Source: Neptunomonas japonica DSM 18939
GTDB lineage: Bacteria > Pseudomonadota > Gammaproteobacteria > Pseudomonadales > Balneatricaceae
Length of the DNA: 43,544 nt
Direction of reading: 5' to 3'
Assembly: GCF_000422765.1 (NCBI RefSeq)
Contig: NZ_AUGR01000029.1
Location: forward strand, 1-43,544
A model generated the notes under the pieces. That model did no database searches and was not told where the DNA came from. It saw nothing but the letters and a program-made list of their open reading frames with translations. Each line of letters opens with the position of its first letter. Position 1 is the stretch's first letter. This document shows positions 8,746 through 17,326 of the stretch, in pieces. Position numbers and translations under genes: made by a program.

Positions 8746-10152
8746 ATGTCAGAGAAGACTCTGAAGTTGATCGAAGAAAATGATGTTAAGTGGGTTGATA
8801 TGCGATTCACTGACACTAAAGGTAAAGAGCAGCACGTTACTATTCCTGTTCATCAGATGGGCGATGACTTCTTTGAAGAAGGAAAGATGTTTGACGGTTC
8901 TTCTATCGAAGGTTGGAAAGGAATTAATGAATCTGACATGATTCTTCAGCCAGATGATAGTGCATCTGTCTTGGATCCGTTTTCTGAAGAGTCTACTGTT
9001 ATTGTTCGCTGTGACATCGTTGAGCCTGTAACGGGTCAGGGTTATGAGCGTGATCCTCGTTCTGTTGCACGCCGTGCAGAAGAGTATCTTAAATCTACAG
9101 GCATTGCTGATACTGCGATGTTTGGTCCTGAGCCAGAGTTTTTCGTATTTGATGAAGTGCATTTCCACAATGAGATGAGTGGTTGTGGCTACAAAATTAC
9201 TTCTGAAGAAGCTGCTTGGTCTACAAACAATAAATACGAAGGCGGTAATACTGGTCACCGTCCACGTGTTAAAGGTGGTTATTTCCCTGTTCCTCCTGTT
9301 GATTCTTTGCATGATCTGCGTGCAAACATGTGTAATGCGATGACAGCTATGGGCTTGGATGTTGAAGTTCACCACCACGAAGTAGCAACTGCTGGTCAGT
9401 GTGAAATTGGTGTTGGCGCTAACACATTGATCAATAAAGCTGATGAAGTACAGATTTTAAAATACTGCGTACATAATGTTGCTCATGCGTATGGTAAAAC
9501 GGCGACTTTCATGCCTAAACCAATCGTTGGTGATAATGGTTCTGGTATGCATGTTCATCAGTCTTTGTCTAAAGATGGCGTGAACATCTTTGCTGGTGAC
9601 GCATATGCTGGTATGAGCGAAACAGCTTTGTTCTACATCGGTGGTATCATTAAGCACGCTAAAGCGCTTTGTGCACTGACTAACCCAGGTACAAACTCTT
9701 ATAAGCGCTTGGTTCCTCATTTTGAAGCGCCTGTAATGCTGGCTTACTCTGCTCGTAACCGTTCGGCTTCTATCCGTATTCCTTATGTGACTACTGCTAA
9801 AGCGCGTCGTATCGAAACTCGTTTCCCTGATCCAATTGCTAACCCATACCTGTGCTTTGCTGCACTGATGATGGCTGGTCTTGACGGTATTCAGAACAAG
9901 ATTCATCCTGGTGATGCTGCAGATAAAGATCTGTATGACCTTCCCCCAGAAGAAGCTGCAGAGATTCCACAGGTTTGTGGTTCTTTAGCTGAAGCGTTGG
10001 CTGAGCTAGATGCTGATCGTGAGTTCCTGACACGCGGCAACGTATTTACTGATGATATGCTTGATGCATACATTGAAGTGAAACAAGCAGAAGTTGATAA
10101 AGTAAACCAAACGACTCACCCAGTAGAGTATGACTTGTACTACTCTTGCTAA
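8746..10152 (+). CDS. glnA: Glutamine synthetase type I (GSI-beta)
   Basis: GlnA condenses ammonia and glutamate to glutamine at the expense of ATP and is the main ammonia-assimilating enzyme under nitrogen limitation. The 468-residue protein has the beta-grasp start ([20 protein letters not shown]), FDGSSIEGW, the metal-binding [10 protein letters not shown] and [17 protein letters not shown] segments, the flexible loop [12 protein letters not shown], and the adenylylation site [10 protein letters not shown] with Tyr397. The site marks it as the GSI-beta class controlled by GlnE. GGAGAG lies about eight bases before the ATG. It is expressed from the NtrC/sigma54 region upstream and closed by a strong terminator before ntrB. 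Confidence 0.98.
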   Translation: MSEKTLKLIEENDVKWVDMRFTDTKGKEQHVTIPVHQMGDDFFEEGKMFDGSSIEGWKGINESDMILQPDDSASVLDPFSEESTVIVRCDIVEPVTGQGYERDPRSVARRAEEYLKSTGIADTAMFGPEPEFFVFDEVHFHNEMSGCGYKITSEEAAWSTNNKYEGGNTGHRPRVKGGYFPVPPVDSLHDLRANMCNAMTAMGLDVEVHHHEVATAGQCEIGVGANTLINKADEVQILKYCVHNVAHAYGKTATFMPKPIVGDNGSGMHVHQSLSKDGVNIFAGDAYAGMSETALFYIGGIIKHAKALCALTNPGTNSYKRLVPHFEAPVMLAYSARNRSASIRIPYVTTAKARRIETRFPDPIANPYLCFAALMMAGLDGIQNKIHPGDAADKDLYDLPPEEAAEIPQVCGSLAEALAELDADREFLTRGNVFTDDMLDAYIEVKQAEVDKVNQTTHPVEYDLYYSC

Positions 10153-10163
10153 TTGAGATTGTT

Positions 10164-10192
10164 TAAAAAAACCTCCTTCGGGAGGTTTTTTT
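10164..10192 (+). terminator. Rho-independent terminator after glnA
   Basis: The arms ACCTCC and GGAGGT enclose TTCG, with an A run before and a T run after. It begins about 12 bp after the glnA stop and separates glnA from ntrBC. Confidence 0.93.
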
Positions 10193-10244
10193 GTGCCTGG
10201 TATTTACTGTAATGAGTAAAGATGACGCACTACTAAAATTGTGG

Positions 10245-10261
10245 TGCACTATAATGGTGCA
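10245..10261 (+). promoter_or_regulatory. NtrC binding site upstream of ntrBC
   Basis: TGCACT-N5-GGTGCA matches the NtrC dyad at 11 of 12 positions. A perfect TATAAT (10250-10255) fills the spacer, so NtrC bound here would cover a sigma70 -10 element. No strong -35 is visible. The site lies about 106 bp upstream of the sigma54 promoter at 10367 and could serve as its enhancer. Confidence 0.75.
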
Positions 10262-10366
10262 TTCTATAGTGGTGTTATGCTGATATAAGTCTCGCCATTC
10301 TTTGTTTGTATCTCTTCAAGCGCGACGTCAGCGCTTTGTAGTTATAAAAGGTTTTTGTTTATAAGT

Positions 10367-10381
10367 TGGCGCTTATTTTGC
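10367..10381 (+). promoter_or_regulatory. Sigma54 promoter of ntrBC
   Basis: TGGCGC followed by five bases and TTGC has the exact GG-N10-GC spacing. Transcription would begin near 10393, about 23 nt before the preferred ntrB start codon at 10416. Confidence 0.65.
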
Positions 10382-10415
10382 ATTGTGCTTAACAACGTAT
10401 CAGGTGGTCGCGCGG

Positions 10416-11498
10416 ATGTTTCGAAAACAAACACATAAGCAAACTTTAGAAAACCTATCAACCAGTGTGATCCTACTGGATGAGAAGCTGCGTATTGATT
10501 ATATGAACCCCGCAGCAGAAATACTGCTGGAAGTGACAGCCAAACGCTTGAGGAATTACGGTGTTGAGCAGTGGCTTACTAATGATTCTGATGAGCTGGC
10601 AGTATTAAAGAAATCAATTCACTCTGGACACCCATATACCCGTCGTGAAGCTAAACTCCTCACGATGAGTGGGCATGAGATCACGGTTGATTACAGTGTT
10701 AATCCTTTACCGTTGCAGCATAGCCCTATGTTGCTAATTGAGATTCAAGCAAGAGACCGTCTGCTGCGTATCGAGCGCGAAGAAGAGTTGTTGTCACACC
10801 ATGCCGCTACTCGGAATTTAGTGAGAGGAATGGCGCATGAGATAAAGAATCCTTTAGGGGGGATTAGAGGGGCGGCACAACTGCTCGAAAGAGAATTAGA
10901 AGATGAAGCGTTGCATGAATATACGCATGTCATTATCGAAGAGGTGGACAGGTTAAGGAATCTGGTTGATCGATTATTGGGCTCACATCAGCTTCCCAAA
11001 CAAGAGCAAGTAAATATCCATGCAGTGCTCGAGCGAGTCTGTGCATTAGTGAATGCAGAATGCGCCGGTAAGCTGGCTCTGAAAAGGGATTATGATCCTA
11101 GTATTCCTGAATTTACGGGGGATTCAGAGCGAATTATTCAAGCAGTGTTGAATGTTGTAAGAAATGCGATGCAGGCATTACAAGAAAATGAGATTGATTC
11201 ACCAGAGATTTTTCTTCGAACTAGAGCAAAGCGTCAGGTTACGCTGGGTTCTGAGCGACATAGATTAGTGTGCTGTCTTGATATTATCGATAATGGCCCG
11301 GGGATCCCGACAGACATACTTAATACAGTTTTTTATCCGATGATCAGCGGTCGAGCAGATGGATCGGGGTTGGGGTTGTCTATAGCGCAATCCATCATTA
11401 ATCAACATCATGGGCTGATTGAGTGTAGTAGTGAGCCTGGGTGTACACGTTTTTCACTCAATATCCCCTTGGAGTTAGGTAATGAAAATGCCCGGTAA
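10416..11498 (+). CDS. glnL: Nitrogen regulation sensor histidine kinase NtrB (GlnL)
   Basis: NtrB phosphorylates NtrC under nitrogen limitation and, when bound by PII (GlnB), promotes its dephosphorylation. The product is 360 residues. It has an N-terminal PAS domain (about 1-110, with VILLDEKLRIDYMNPAAEILL), the H-box RGMAHEIKNPLGGIRGAAQ, an N-box (VLNVVRNAMQAL), the G1 motif IIDNGPGIP and the G2 motif GSGLGLSIAQ. No membrane segment is present. The frame stays open upstream to a TTG at 10383, but I prefer the ATG at 10416. AGGTGG lies eight bases before it, and the sigma54 start site would fall inside the longer form. It overlaps ntrC by 17 bp. Confidence 0.95.
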   Translation: MFRKQTHKQTLENLSTSVILLDEKLRIDYMNPAAEILLEVTAKRLRNYGVEQWLTNDSDELAVLKKSIHSGHPYTRREAKLLTMSGHEITVDYSVNPLPLQHSPMLLIEIQARDRLLRIEREEELLSHHAATRNLVRGMAHEIKNPLGGIRGAAQLLERELEDEALHEYTHVIIEEVDRLRNLVDRLLGSHQLPKQEQVNIHAVLERVCALVNAECAGKLALKRDYDPSIPEFTGDSERIIQAVLNVVRNAMQALQENEIDSPEIFLRTRAKRQVTLGSERHRLVCCLDIIDNGPGIPTDILNTVFYPMISGRADGSGLGLSIAQSIINQHHGLIECSSEPGCTRFSLNIPLELGNENAR

Positions 11499-12906
11499 AG
11501 TATGGATAGTGGATGATGACCGTTCTATCCGCTGGGTGCTCGAAAGAGCATTAAGTCAGGTTGGTATTGATACACAAGTATTTGAAAAAGCGGATGACGT
11601 ATTAAAAAAGCTTGAAAAGAGCACTCCTGATGCTGTTATTAGCGATATTCGCATGCCGGGTATTGACGGTTTTCAGCTGCTTGAACGTATACAAAAAACA
11701 CATCCATTGATGCCTATCATCATTATGACAGCGCACTCTGATTTGGATAGCGCCGTCGCCTCTTATCAAGGCGGTGCGTTTGAGTACTTGCCTAAACCCT
11801 TTGATGTTGATGATGCGGTTGCTTTAGTCACAAGAGCCGTTGAGCATGCTTTTGAGCAAAGACAAGAAAGCGCAGAGCCTGTTGCGCTGGATACTGCTGA
11901 GATTATTGGCGAAGCGCCGGCGATGCAGGAAGTGTTCAGGGCTATTGGGCGTTTATCTCAATCGAATATAACGGTCTTGATAAACGGAAAGTCGGGAACA
12001 GGTAAAGAGCTTGTCGCACACGCTTTACATAAACATAGCCCGCGATCTTCTTCATCTTTTATAGCGCTTAATATGGCTGCGATCCCAAAAGATTTGATAG
12101 AGTCAGAGCTTTTTGGTCATGAAAAAGGAGCCTTCACAGGGGCTGCGGCTGCTCGTCATGGGCGCTTTGAGCAAGCTGATGGTGGTACCTTATTTCTAGA
12201 TGAGATTGGAGATATGCCGGCCGAGACTCAGACGCGTTTGCTGCGAGTGTTGGCTGATGGTGAGTTTTATCGAGTAGGTGGGCATACCGCTGTTAACGTT
12301 GATGTGCGTATTATTGCCGCAACTCATCAGGACCTTGAGGGTTTGGTTCAAGAAGGGCGGTTTCGTGAAGACCTATTTCACCGTCTCAATGTCATTCGTA
12401 TTCATATTCCGCAACTGTTTGAGCGCAAAGAAGATATACCGCGCTTGGCTCGGCACTTTCTGATGCGTTCAGCAGAAGAACTCAATGTTGAGGCAAAGGT
12501 CTTAAAGCCTGAAACCGAAGCGTTTATGTGTGATTTGGCGTGGCCGGGTAATGTTCGGCAACTAGAAAATACCTGTCGCTGGTTGACGGTTATGGCTTCT
12601 GGACGAGAAGTACTGGTTTCAGACATGCCTCCTGAATTAGTAGAACAGCAAGGGGCGGCTGAAGTTATTACTTCCAATTGGGAACACGCTTTACGTAATT
12701 GGGTTGATCAGCAATTGAGTGCCGGCAAGCAGGGTGTTATTGATGCAGCAATGCCAGCGTTTGAAAAAATAATGATTGAAACAGCATTAAAGCATACCGC
12801 GGGGAGAAGGCGAGACGCAGCGGTATTGCTAGGTTGGGGGCGTAATACGCTGACACGAAAAATTAAAGACCTCAAATTAGTTGTTGAAAGTACAGAAGAG
12901 GAGTGA
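11482..12906 (+). CDS. glnG: Nitrogen regulation response regulator NtrC (GlnG)
   Basis: NtrC is the sigma54 enhancer-binding activator of nitrogen assimilation genes. The 474-residue protein has a receiver domain (1-120) with the acidic pocket VDDD and the phosphorylation site Asp55 in ISDIRMPGIDG. The AAA+ domain has the Walker A stretch GKSGTGKELVAHALH, the sigma54-contacting GAFTGA loop and the Walker B stretch GGTLFLDEIGDMP. A Fis-type helix-turn-helix closes the chain (RRRDAAVLLGWGRNTLTRKIKDL). The first ATG is at 11482 and another at 11488; GGAG lies before them within ntrB. The matching NtrC dyads upstream of glnA and ntrB indicate its targets here. Confidence 0.97.
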   Translation: MKMPGKVWIVDDDRSIRWVLERALSQVGIDTQVFEKADDVLKKLEKSTPDAVISDIRMPGIDGFQLLERIQKTHPLMPIIIMTAHSDLDSAVASYQGGAFEYLPKPFDVDDAVALVTRAVEHAFEQRQESAEPVALDTAEIIGEAPAMQEVFRAIGRLSQSNITVLINGKSGTGKELVAHALHKHSPRSSSSFIALNMAAIPKDLIESELFGHEKGAFTGAAAARHGRFEQADGGTLFLDEIGDMPAETQTRLLRVLADGEFYRVGGHTAVNVDVRIIAATHQDLEGLVQEGRFREDLFHRLNVIRIHIPQLFERKEDIPRLARHFLMRSAEELNVEAKVLKPETEAFMCDLAWPGNVRQLENTCRWLTVMASGREVLVSDMPPELVEQQGAAEVITSNWEHALRNWVDQQLSAGKQGVIDAAMPAFEKIMIETALKHTAGRRRDAAVLLGWGRNTLTRKIKDLKLVVESTEEE

Positions 12907-12959
12907 TTTTGAGTGTAGGGCGGTATAATGTTAGCTGATATATTTTAACGAGAAGCATT

Positions 12960-13424
12960 ATGCTGCATGTTGTTCTTTTTGAACCTGAAATACCGCCTAA
13001 TACGGGCAATATTATCCGTCTGTGTGCTAATACCGGGTTCCACCTGCACCTAATTAAGCCGTTAGGTTTTGAACTTGATGATAAAAAGCTACGTCGTGCT
13101 GGGCTTGATTATCATGAGTTTGCGGCGATGCGCGTTCATGACTCGCTACAAGAGTGCTTGAACGAACTTGACTCTCCTAAAGTGTGGGCACTGACAACTA
13201 AGGGGAAAAGCTTTCACAGTGATGTCAGTTTTGCAGAGGGCGATGTACTTCTATTTGGCCCTGAAACCCGTGGTCTACCGGTAGATATAAGGGAAAGCTT
13301 ACCGATTGAACAGTGTGTTAAATTACCGATGTGTGATGGTAGTCGAAGCTTGAATCTTTCAAATGCGTGCGCCATTGTGGTTTATGAGGCGTGGCGCCAA
13401 CACGGTTATAAAAGCTCTGTTTGA
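12960..13424 (+). CDS. trmL: tRNA (cytidine/uridine-34-2'-O)-methyltransferase TrmL
   Basis: TrmL is a small SPOUT methyltransferase that 2'-O-methylates the wobble base of tRNA-Leu isoacceptors using SAM. The 154-residue protein starts with [19 protein letters not shown], the family signature. It continues with [33 protein letters not shown], and the C-terminal knot segment [19 protein letters not shown]. Length is normal for the dimeric minimal form. It has its own short leader after ntrC, with GAGAAG before the ATG. Confidence 0.96.
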   Translation: MLHVVLFEPEIPPNTGNIIRLCANTGFHLHLIKPLGFELDDKKLRRAGLDYHEFAAMRVHDSLQECLNELDSPKVWALTTKGKSFHSDVSFAEGDVLLFGPETRGLPVDIRESLPIEQCVKLPMCDGSRSLNLSNACAIVVYEAWRQHGYKSSV

Positions 13425-13499
13425 TGTGCAGAATCATTTTTTATAGTGAGCTACACTCTTTTATACTGTCATCTCTATTACTATCGGTGAAAATTTCCC

Positions 13500-14387
13500 T
13501 TGATCAAGAATCGTCTTTTGTTTCTAGCGAGCTTTTTATGTGTGTTACCTGCACTATCGTTTGCGACAACCAGCGTTCAGCCTAGTTCGCATAAAGATAT
13601 TAAAACGGATGTGCAGTTATTGTGCGGGAAAATTGGCCGTAAACTTTCTAGCGTGTCTGTGCGTGAGTGTAATAAATTAGCGTTTGATGAGCCTCGTTTT
13701 TACTCAGTAGGAGGCTTAGCTATTCTGGAAAAGCATTTTCCTGCGATTCGTAGTGATGCACCTAAGGTTCTCTTTATTGGCGGTATTCATGGAGATGAAT
13801 ATTCCAGTGTTAGTGTGACCTTCAAGTGGTTGAACACACTAAATAAGCATCATAGCGGTGCTTATGATTGGCATTTTCTTCCATTGGCTAACCCAGATGG
13901 TTTGTTGCGCTCGCGCTCTTCACGCGTTAATTTTAATAAAGTAGATTTGAATCGTAATTTTATTCCTGCATCAGGTTTTCCGGAGCCATTGGCACATTGG
14001 AAGAAAAAAGCACGTGAAAGGTCTCGTTACTACCCAGGGAAGGCGCCCCTTAGTGAGCCGGAATCCCAAGTTATTCATCAGTTGATAGAGGAGTATCGTC
14101 CGGATGTTATTGTGTCAGTGCATGCCCCTCACGGAATTTTAGATTTTGATGGTAGTGGTTTAAAGCCTCCCAAAAAATTAGGGCCTCTTTATTTACGCCA
14201 ATTAGGTACCTACCCAGGGTCTTTGGGTAATTATGCTTGGTTTGTAAAAAAAATTCCTGTCATGACAATAGAACTGCCCCATGCGGGCATTATGCCGTCA
14301 CGTAATGATATAGGGCGTATGTGGACTGACTTAGTGGGTTGGGTCGATAAATCTGCGGTGAGAAAAGAAGTGGTCTTATCTGAATGA
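13500..14387 (+). CDS. Exported M14-family zinc carboxypeptidase
   Basis: The 295-residue protein has a signal peptide (RLLFLASFLCVLPALSFA) and a compact M14-like metallopeptidase fold. Zinc ligands are likely His and Glu in GGIHGDEYSS and a later His in VSVHAPHG. NRNF supplies the substrate-binding Asn-Arg pair, and Glu in MTIELPHAG is the likely catalytic base. In this family the fold covers carboxypeptidases, murein peptide amidases such as MpaA, and succinylglutamate desuccinylases. A cell-wall peptide substrate in the periplasm is plausible but not shown. The start is TTG at 13500, with GGTG about ten bases upstream, so the exact start is uncertain. Confidence 0.8.
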   Translation: MIKNRLLFLASFLCVLPALSFATTSVQPSSHKDIKTDVQLLCGKIGRKLSSVSVRECNKLAFDEPRFYSVGGLAILEKHFPAIRSDAPKVLFIGGIHGDEYSSVSVTFKWLNTLNKHHSGAYDWHFLPLANPDGLLRSRSSRVNFNKVDLNRNFIPASGFPEPLAHWKKKARERSRYYPGKAPLSEPESQVIHQLIEEYRPDVIVSVHAPHGILDFDGSGLKPPKKLGPLYLRQLGTYPGSLGNYAWFVKKIPVMTIELPHAGIMPSRNDIGRMWTDLVGWVDKSAVRKEVVLSE

Positions 14388-14392
14388 GAGTA

Positions 14393-14423
14393 ATTGCAAG
14401 CTCAACCTAGTTGAGCTTGCAAT
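14393..14423. repeat. Perfect 14-bp inverted repeat between convergent genes
   Basis: The arms ATTGCAAGCTCAAC and GTTGAGCTTGCAAT enclose the loop CTA. It lies 5 bp after the M14 peptidase stop and 11 bp before the secB stop. No clear U-tract follows on either strand. A bidirectional transcription end or RNA 3'-protecting hairpin is likely but not certain. Confidence 0.7.
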
Positions 14424-14434
14424 GCACTGATAGG

Positions 14435-14908
14435 TCAGTGTTGTTCGGCAGTAGCAGCTGCCTTTTGTTGCATTTGCTGAGCATAAAGCGCATCAAAATT
14501 AACGGGTGCTAGCATCAGAGGAGGGAAGCTGGCTTTAGTCACAAGCGTATCAATCGTTTCGCGAGCATACGGGAAGAGCAAGTTAGGACAAAATGCGCCT
14601 AAAGTGTGGCTGACTTCCTGCTCGTTCATGCCAGAGACTTGAAAAATCCCGCCTTGCTGAACTTCTACTAAAAATGCAGTATCTTCTTCGTTTTTAACTG
14701 TCACTGTTAGCGTTAGAACGACTTCAAAATGTTCTTCGCTAAGAGGTGTAGTTTTTGTGTTCATTTCCAGATTGATCTCTGGTTGCCACTTCTTCGTGAA
14801 GATTTGCGGGCTGTTAGGCGTTTCTAAAGAAGCGTCCTTTACATAGACACGCTGAATAGAAAACTGTGGTCCTTTTGGCTGCTCAGCAACCTGATCATTC
14901 TCTGACAT
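14435..14908 (-). CDS. secB: Protein-export chaperone SecB
   Basis: SecB is a tetrameric cytoplasmic chaperone that holds preproteins unfolded and delivers them to SecA. The 157-residue product has the [19 protein letters not shown] start, the [28 protein letters not shown] core and the [19 protein letters not shown]-terminal region. AAGGA precedes the ATG. It starts nine bases after grxC, as the last gene of a rhodanese-grxC-secB operon, a conserved gammaproteobacterial arrangement. Confidence 0.98.
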   Translation of the reverse strand: MSENDQVAEQPKGPQFSIQRVYVKDASLETPNSPQIFTKKWQPEINLEMNTKTTPLSEEHFEVVLTLTVTVKNEEDTAFLVEVQQGGIFQVSGMNEQEVSHTLGAFCPNLLFPYARETIDTLVTKASFPPLMLAPVNFDALYAQQMQQKAAATAEQH

Positions 14909-14917
14909 TTTTAATCC

Positions 14918-15172
14918 TTAATTCTGTGTTGAAATTAGAGTATCTAGCTGCCCTTGCCGTTCTAATGCGTAAAGTTCATCGCAGCCGCCAACATGTGTTT
15001 GACCAATGAAAATTTGCGGTACGCTAGTGCGGCCGCTTAATTCTGTCATTTCAGCCCGTTTATTGGGTTGGTTGTCGACGTTGATCTCGGTGTACTTTAC
15101 ACCTTTATGCTCCAGTAGCCTTTTTGCATTTGAGCAAAAAGGGCACCAGTCAGAACTATAAACTGTAATCAT
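14918..15172 (-). CDS. grxC: Glutaredoxin 3
   Basis: This 84-residue glutaredoxin reduces disulfides and mixed glutathione disulfides. The active site is C10-P-F-C13, against CPYC in Escherichia coli GrxC. The TSVPQIFIGQTHVGGCDEL segment supplies the cis-proline and glutathione-binding glycines. Length and lack of a signal peptide fit the cytoplasmic Grx3 type. It lies between the rhodanese gene and secB with short gaps. Confidence 0.95.
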   Translation of the reverse strand: MITVYSSDWCPFCSNAKRLLEHKGVKYTEINVDNQPNKRAEMTELSGRTSVPQIFIGQTHVGGCDELYALERQGQLDTLISTQN

Positions 15173-15177
15173 CTAGT

Positions 15178-15597
15178 TCAGGCCTTTTTTACGATAGGCA
15201 GATTTTGGCCTTTCCATTCAGTAATTCCGCCTTGTAGGCGTAATACGTTATCAAAACCTGCTGCTTTTAGTTGCTTGCTAGCAGCGCCCGCTGTTTGTCC
15301 CATATTACAGACAACAATAACAGGGCGGGTTTTGAATTTTTCTACTTCCTGTAAGCGACGGGTAAAGTCTGCAAGAGGGACGTGCTTTGAGCCTGTAATA
15401 TGGCCAGTGTCCCACTCTTTCTTAGTACGAATATCAATCAGCACAGCATCTTGTTTGTTCATCAGCTGGGTAGCTACGGCTGGTGAAACAGACTTGCCAG
15501 CTTTTTGGCCTTCAGACCACATAATCATCAAAAGTGTTACTAGCCAAGCCGCTATCAGCATAAAGTTGTTAGTGGCGAATTCAATCAATTGTTCCAT
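15178..15597 (-). CDS. yibN: Membrane-anchored rhodanese-like protein (YibN type)
   Basis: The 139-residue product has an N-terminal membrane helix (NFMLIAAWLVTLLMIMW) followed by one rhodanese domain facing the cytoplasm. DIRTKKEWDTGHITGSKHVP is typical of the domain. The active loop CNMGQTA carries the catalytic cysteine, which in this family takes up sulfane sulfur. The physiological acceptor is not known from sequence. I place the start at 15597, where AGGAAAC lies just before the ATG, rather than at an upstream in-frame ATG at 15636. It heads the operon with grxC and secB, divergent from gpmI. Confidence 0.9.
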   Translation of the reverse strand: MEQLIEFATNNFMLIAAWLVTLLMIMWSEGQKAGKSVSPAVATQLMNKQDAVLIDIRTKKEWDTGHITGSKHVPLADFTRRLQEVEKFKTRPVIVVCNMGQTAGAASKQLKAAGFDNVLRLQGGITEWKGQNLPIVKKA

Positions 15598-15775
15598 TAT
15601 GTTTCCTAAACCGTCATAACGCCGCGAAGCCGGCACCTCATTTCGAGCGAAGATTATACATTGACAAAGCGTCTCATATAAGAGGGCAGGATGAATTGCA
15701 AGGCGTTGTTAGCCAATTGCTGTGAATCAAAGTAAAATACGTGACCTTCTTTAGACGATATTGGCCTGAATTCAT

Positions 15776-17326
15776 ATGAGTAATATGCGTATCCCCAAAG
15801 CACTAATTATCCTAGATGGCTTTGGCATTGAGTCGACTCCTTCTTCTGCCATTGATGTGGCAAACACCCCTATGTGGGACCAGTTACTGGCGAATAACCC
15901 GAATTCTCGTATAGCAACTTCAGGCTTGGCTGTGGGCTTGCCTGATGGACAAATGGGGAATTCTGAAGTCGGCCATATGAACATTGGTGCGGGCCGTACC
16001 GTTTATCAGAACTTTACTCGTATATCAAAAGCGATAGACGACGGTGATTTTTTTGAAAATGATGTACTGACAAGCGCGATGGATAAAGCGATACAGCAGC
16101 AAAAAGCGGTGCATATTTTAGGGCTGCTATCGCCAGGTGGCGTGCATAGTCATGAAGAGCATATATTTGCGCTGATAAGGATGGCTGCTCAGCGAGGTGC
16201 GCAGAAGGTTTATCTGCATGCTGTTTTGGATGGACGAGATACGCCACCGCGCTCGGCTAAACCTTCACTTGAAAAAGCCCAGGCTTTGTTTGCTGATTTA
16301 GGCGTTGGCGGTATCGCCACTATTGTTGGTCGATATTATGCTATGGACCGCGATAATCGTTGGGATCGTGTGCAGCAGGCATATGATGCAATGACATTGG
16401 GGCAATCATCTTGTGTTGCCATCTCATCTGTAGAGGCATTAGAGTCTGCTTATGAGCGCGATGAAAATGATGAGTTTGTAAAGGCGACAGTTATTCAAAA
16501 GAATGGTGCTGCTATGGGTGTTATTAGTGATGGTGATTCAGTTATCTGTGCTAATTTTCGTCCAGATAGATCGAGAGAAATCACCCGTGCGTTTGTCGAG
16601 GGTGAAGGCTTTTCAGGGTTTAATCGAACCTCTGCTCCGGCTTTAGCCGATTACGTCATGATGACCGAATATGCTGCAACTATTCCTGCTGCTTGTGCTT
16701 ATTTACCTGCAAAAATAGTTAATGATTTAGGTGAGTACATTTCTGCTCAGGGAAAAACGCAATTGCGCATCTCAGAGACAGAGAAGTATGCGCATGTAAC
16801 CTTCTTCTTTAATGGTGGGCAGGAAGCGGTTTATCCTGGAGAAGAGCGTATTTTAGTCTCATCGCCTTCAGTGGCTACCTATGATTTACAGCCTGAAATG
16901 AGTGCGCCGGAATTAACCGATAAGCTGGTGGCTGCTATTAAAAGTGGTAAATATGACCTGATTGTTTGTAATTATCCAAATGGAGATATGGTCGGGCATA
17001 CCGGTGTTTTCGATGCTGCAGTTAAAGCAGTAGAAGTTGTCGATAACTGCTTAACGCGTGTTTTGGCTGCGATGGCTGAAGTGGGAGGGGAAACCTTGGT
17101 CACGGCCGATCATGGTAATGTTGAGATGATGCTAGATCCTACGTCAGGACAACCACACACAGCACACACTAACTTTCCGGTTGCATTGATTTATGACGGC
17201 CCTAATAAGCAGGCGCTATCGCTAGAAAATGGTGCCTTATGTGATTTGGCTCCAACAATCTTGGATTTAATGGGCTTGCCACAACCCGCTGAAATGACGG
17301 GACATAGCCTTGCTAAAACCCAGTAA
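15776..17326 (+). CDS. gpmI: 2,3-bisphosphoglycerate-independent phosphoglycerate mutase
   Basis: GpmI interconverts 3- and 2-phosphoglycerate in glycolysis with two manganese ions and a phosphoserine intermediate. The 516-residue protein belongs to the alkaline phosphatase superfamily. DGFG at residue 14 gives a metal ligand, Ser63 in [14 protein letters not shown] is the nucleophile, [10 protein letters not shown] lies in the substrate lid domain, and [12 protein letters not shown] and TADHGNVE give the remaining metal ligands. The ribosome binding site is weak; ATG codons at 15776 and 15785 are both possible. It heads gpmI-envC-ctpA-yibQ. Confidence 0.97.
   Translation: MSNMRIPKALIILDGFGIESTPSSAIDVANTPMWDQLLANNPNSRIATSGLAVGLPDGQMGNSEVGHMNIGAGRTVYQNFTRISKAIDDGDFFENDVLTSAMDKAIQQQKAVHILGLLSPGGVHSHEEHIFALIRMAAQRGAQKVYLHAVLDGRDTPPRSAKPSLEKAQALFADLGVGGIATIVGRYYAMDRDNRWDRVQQAYDAMTLGQSSCVAISSVEALESAYERDENDEFVKATVIQKNGAAMGVISDGDSVICANFRPDRSREITRAFVEGEGFSGFNRTSAPALADYVMMTEYAATIPAACAYLPAKIVNDLGEYISAQGKTQLRISETEKYAHVTFFFNGGQEAVYPGEERILVSSPSVATYDLQPEMSAPELTDKLVAAIKSGKYDLIVCNYPNGDMVGHTGVFDAAVKAVEVVDNCLTRVLAAMAEVGGETLVTADHGNVEMMLDPTSGQPHTAHTNFPVALIYDGPNKQALSLENGALCDLAPTILDLMGLPQPAEMTGHSLAKTQ

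Noticed and set aside
8749-9378. A 209-residue open frame on the minus strand across glnA
   Set aside because: It lies opposite the highly conserved glnA, has no ribosome binding site or recognisable domain, and has the composition of an antisense shadow.
9457-9906. A 149-residue open frame on the minus strand within glnA
   Set aside because: Same reason; it reflects codon use in glnA, not a gene.
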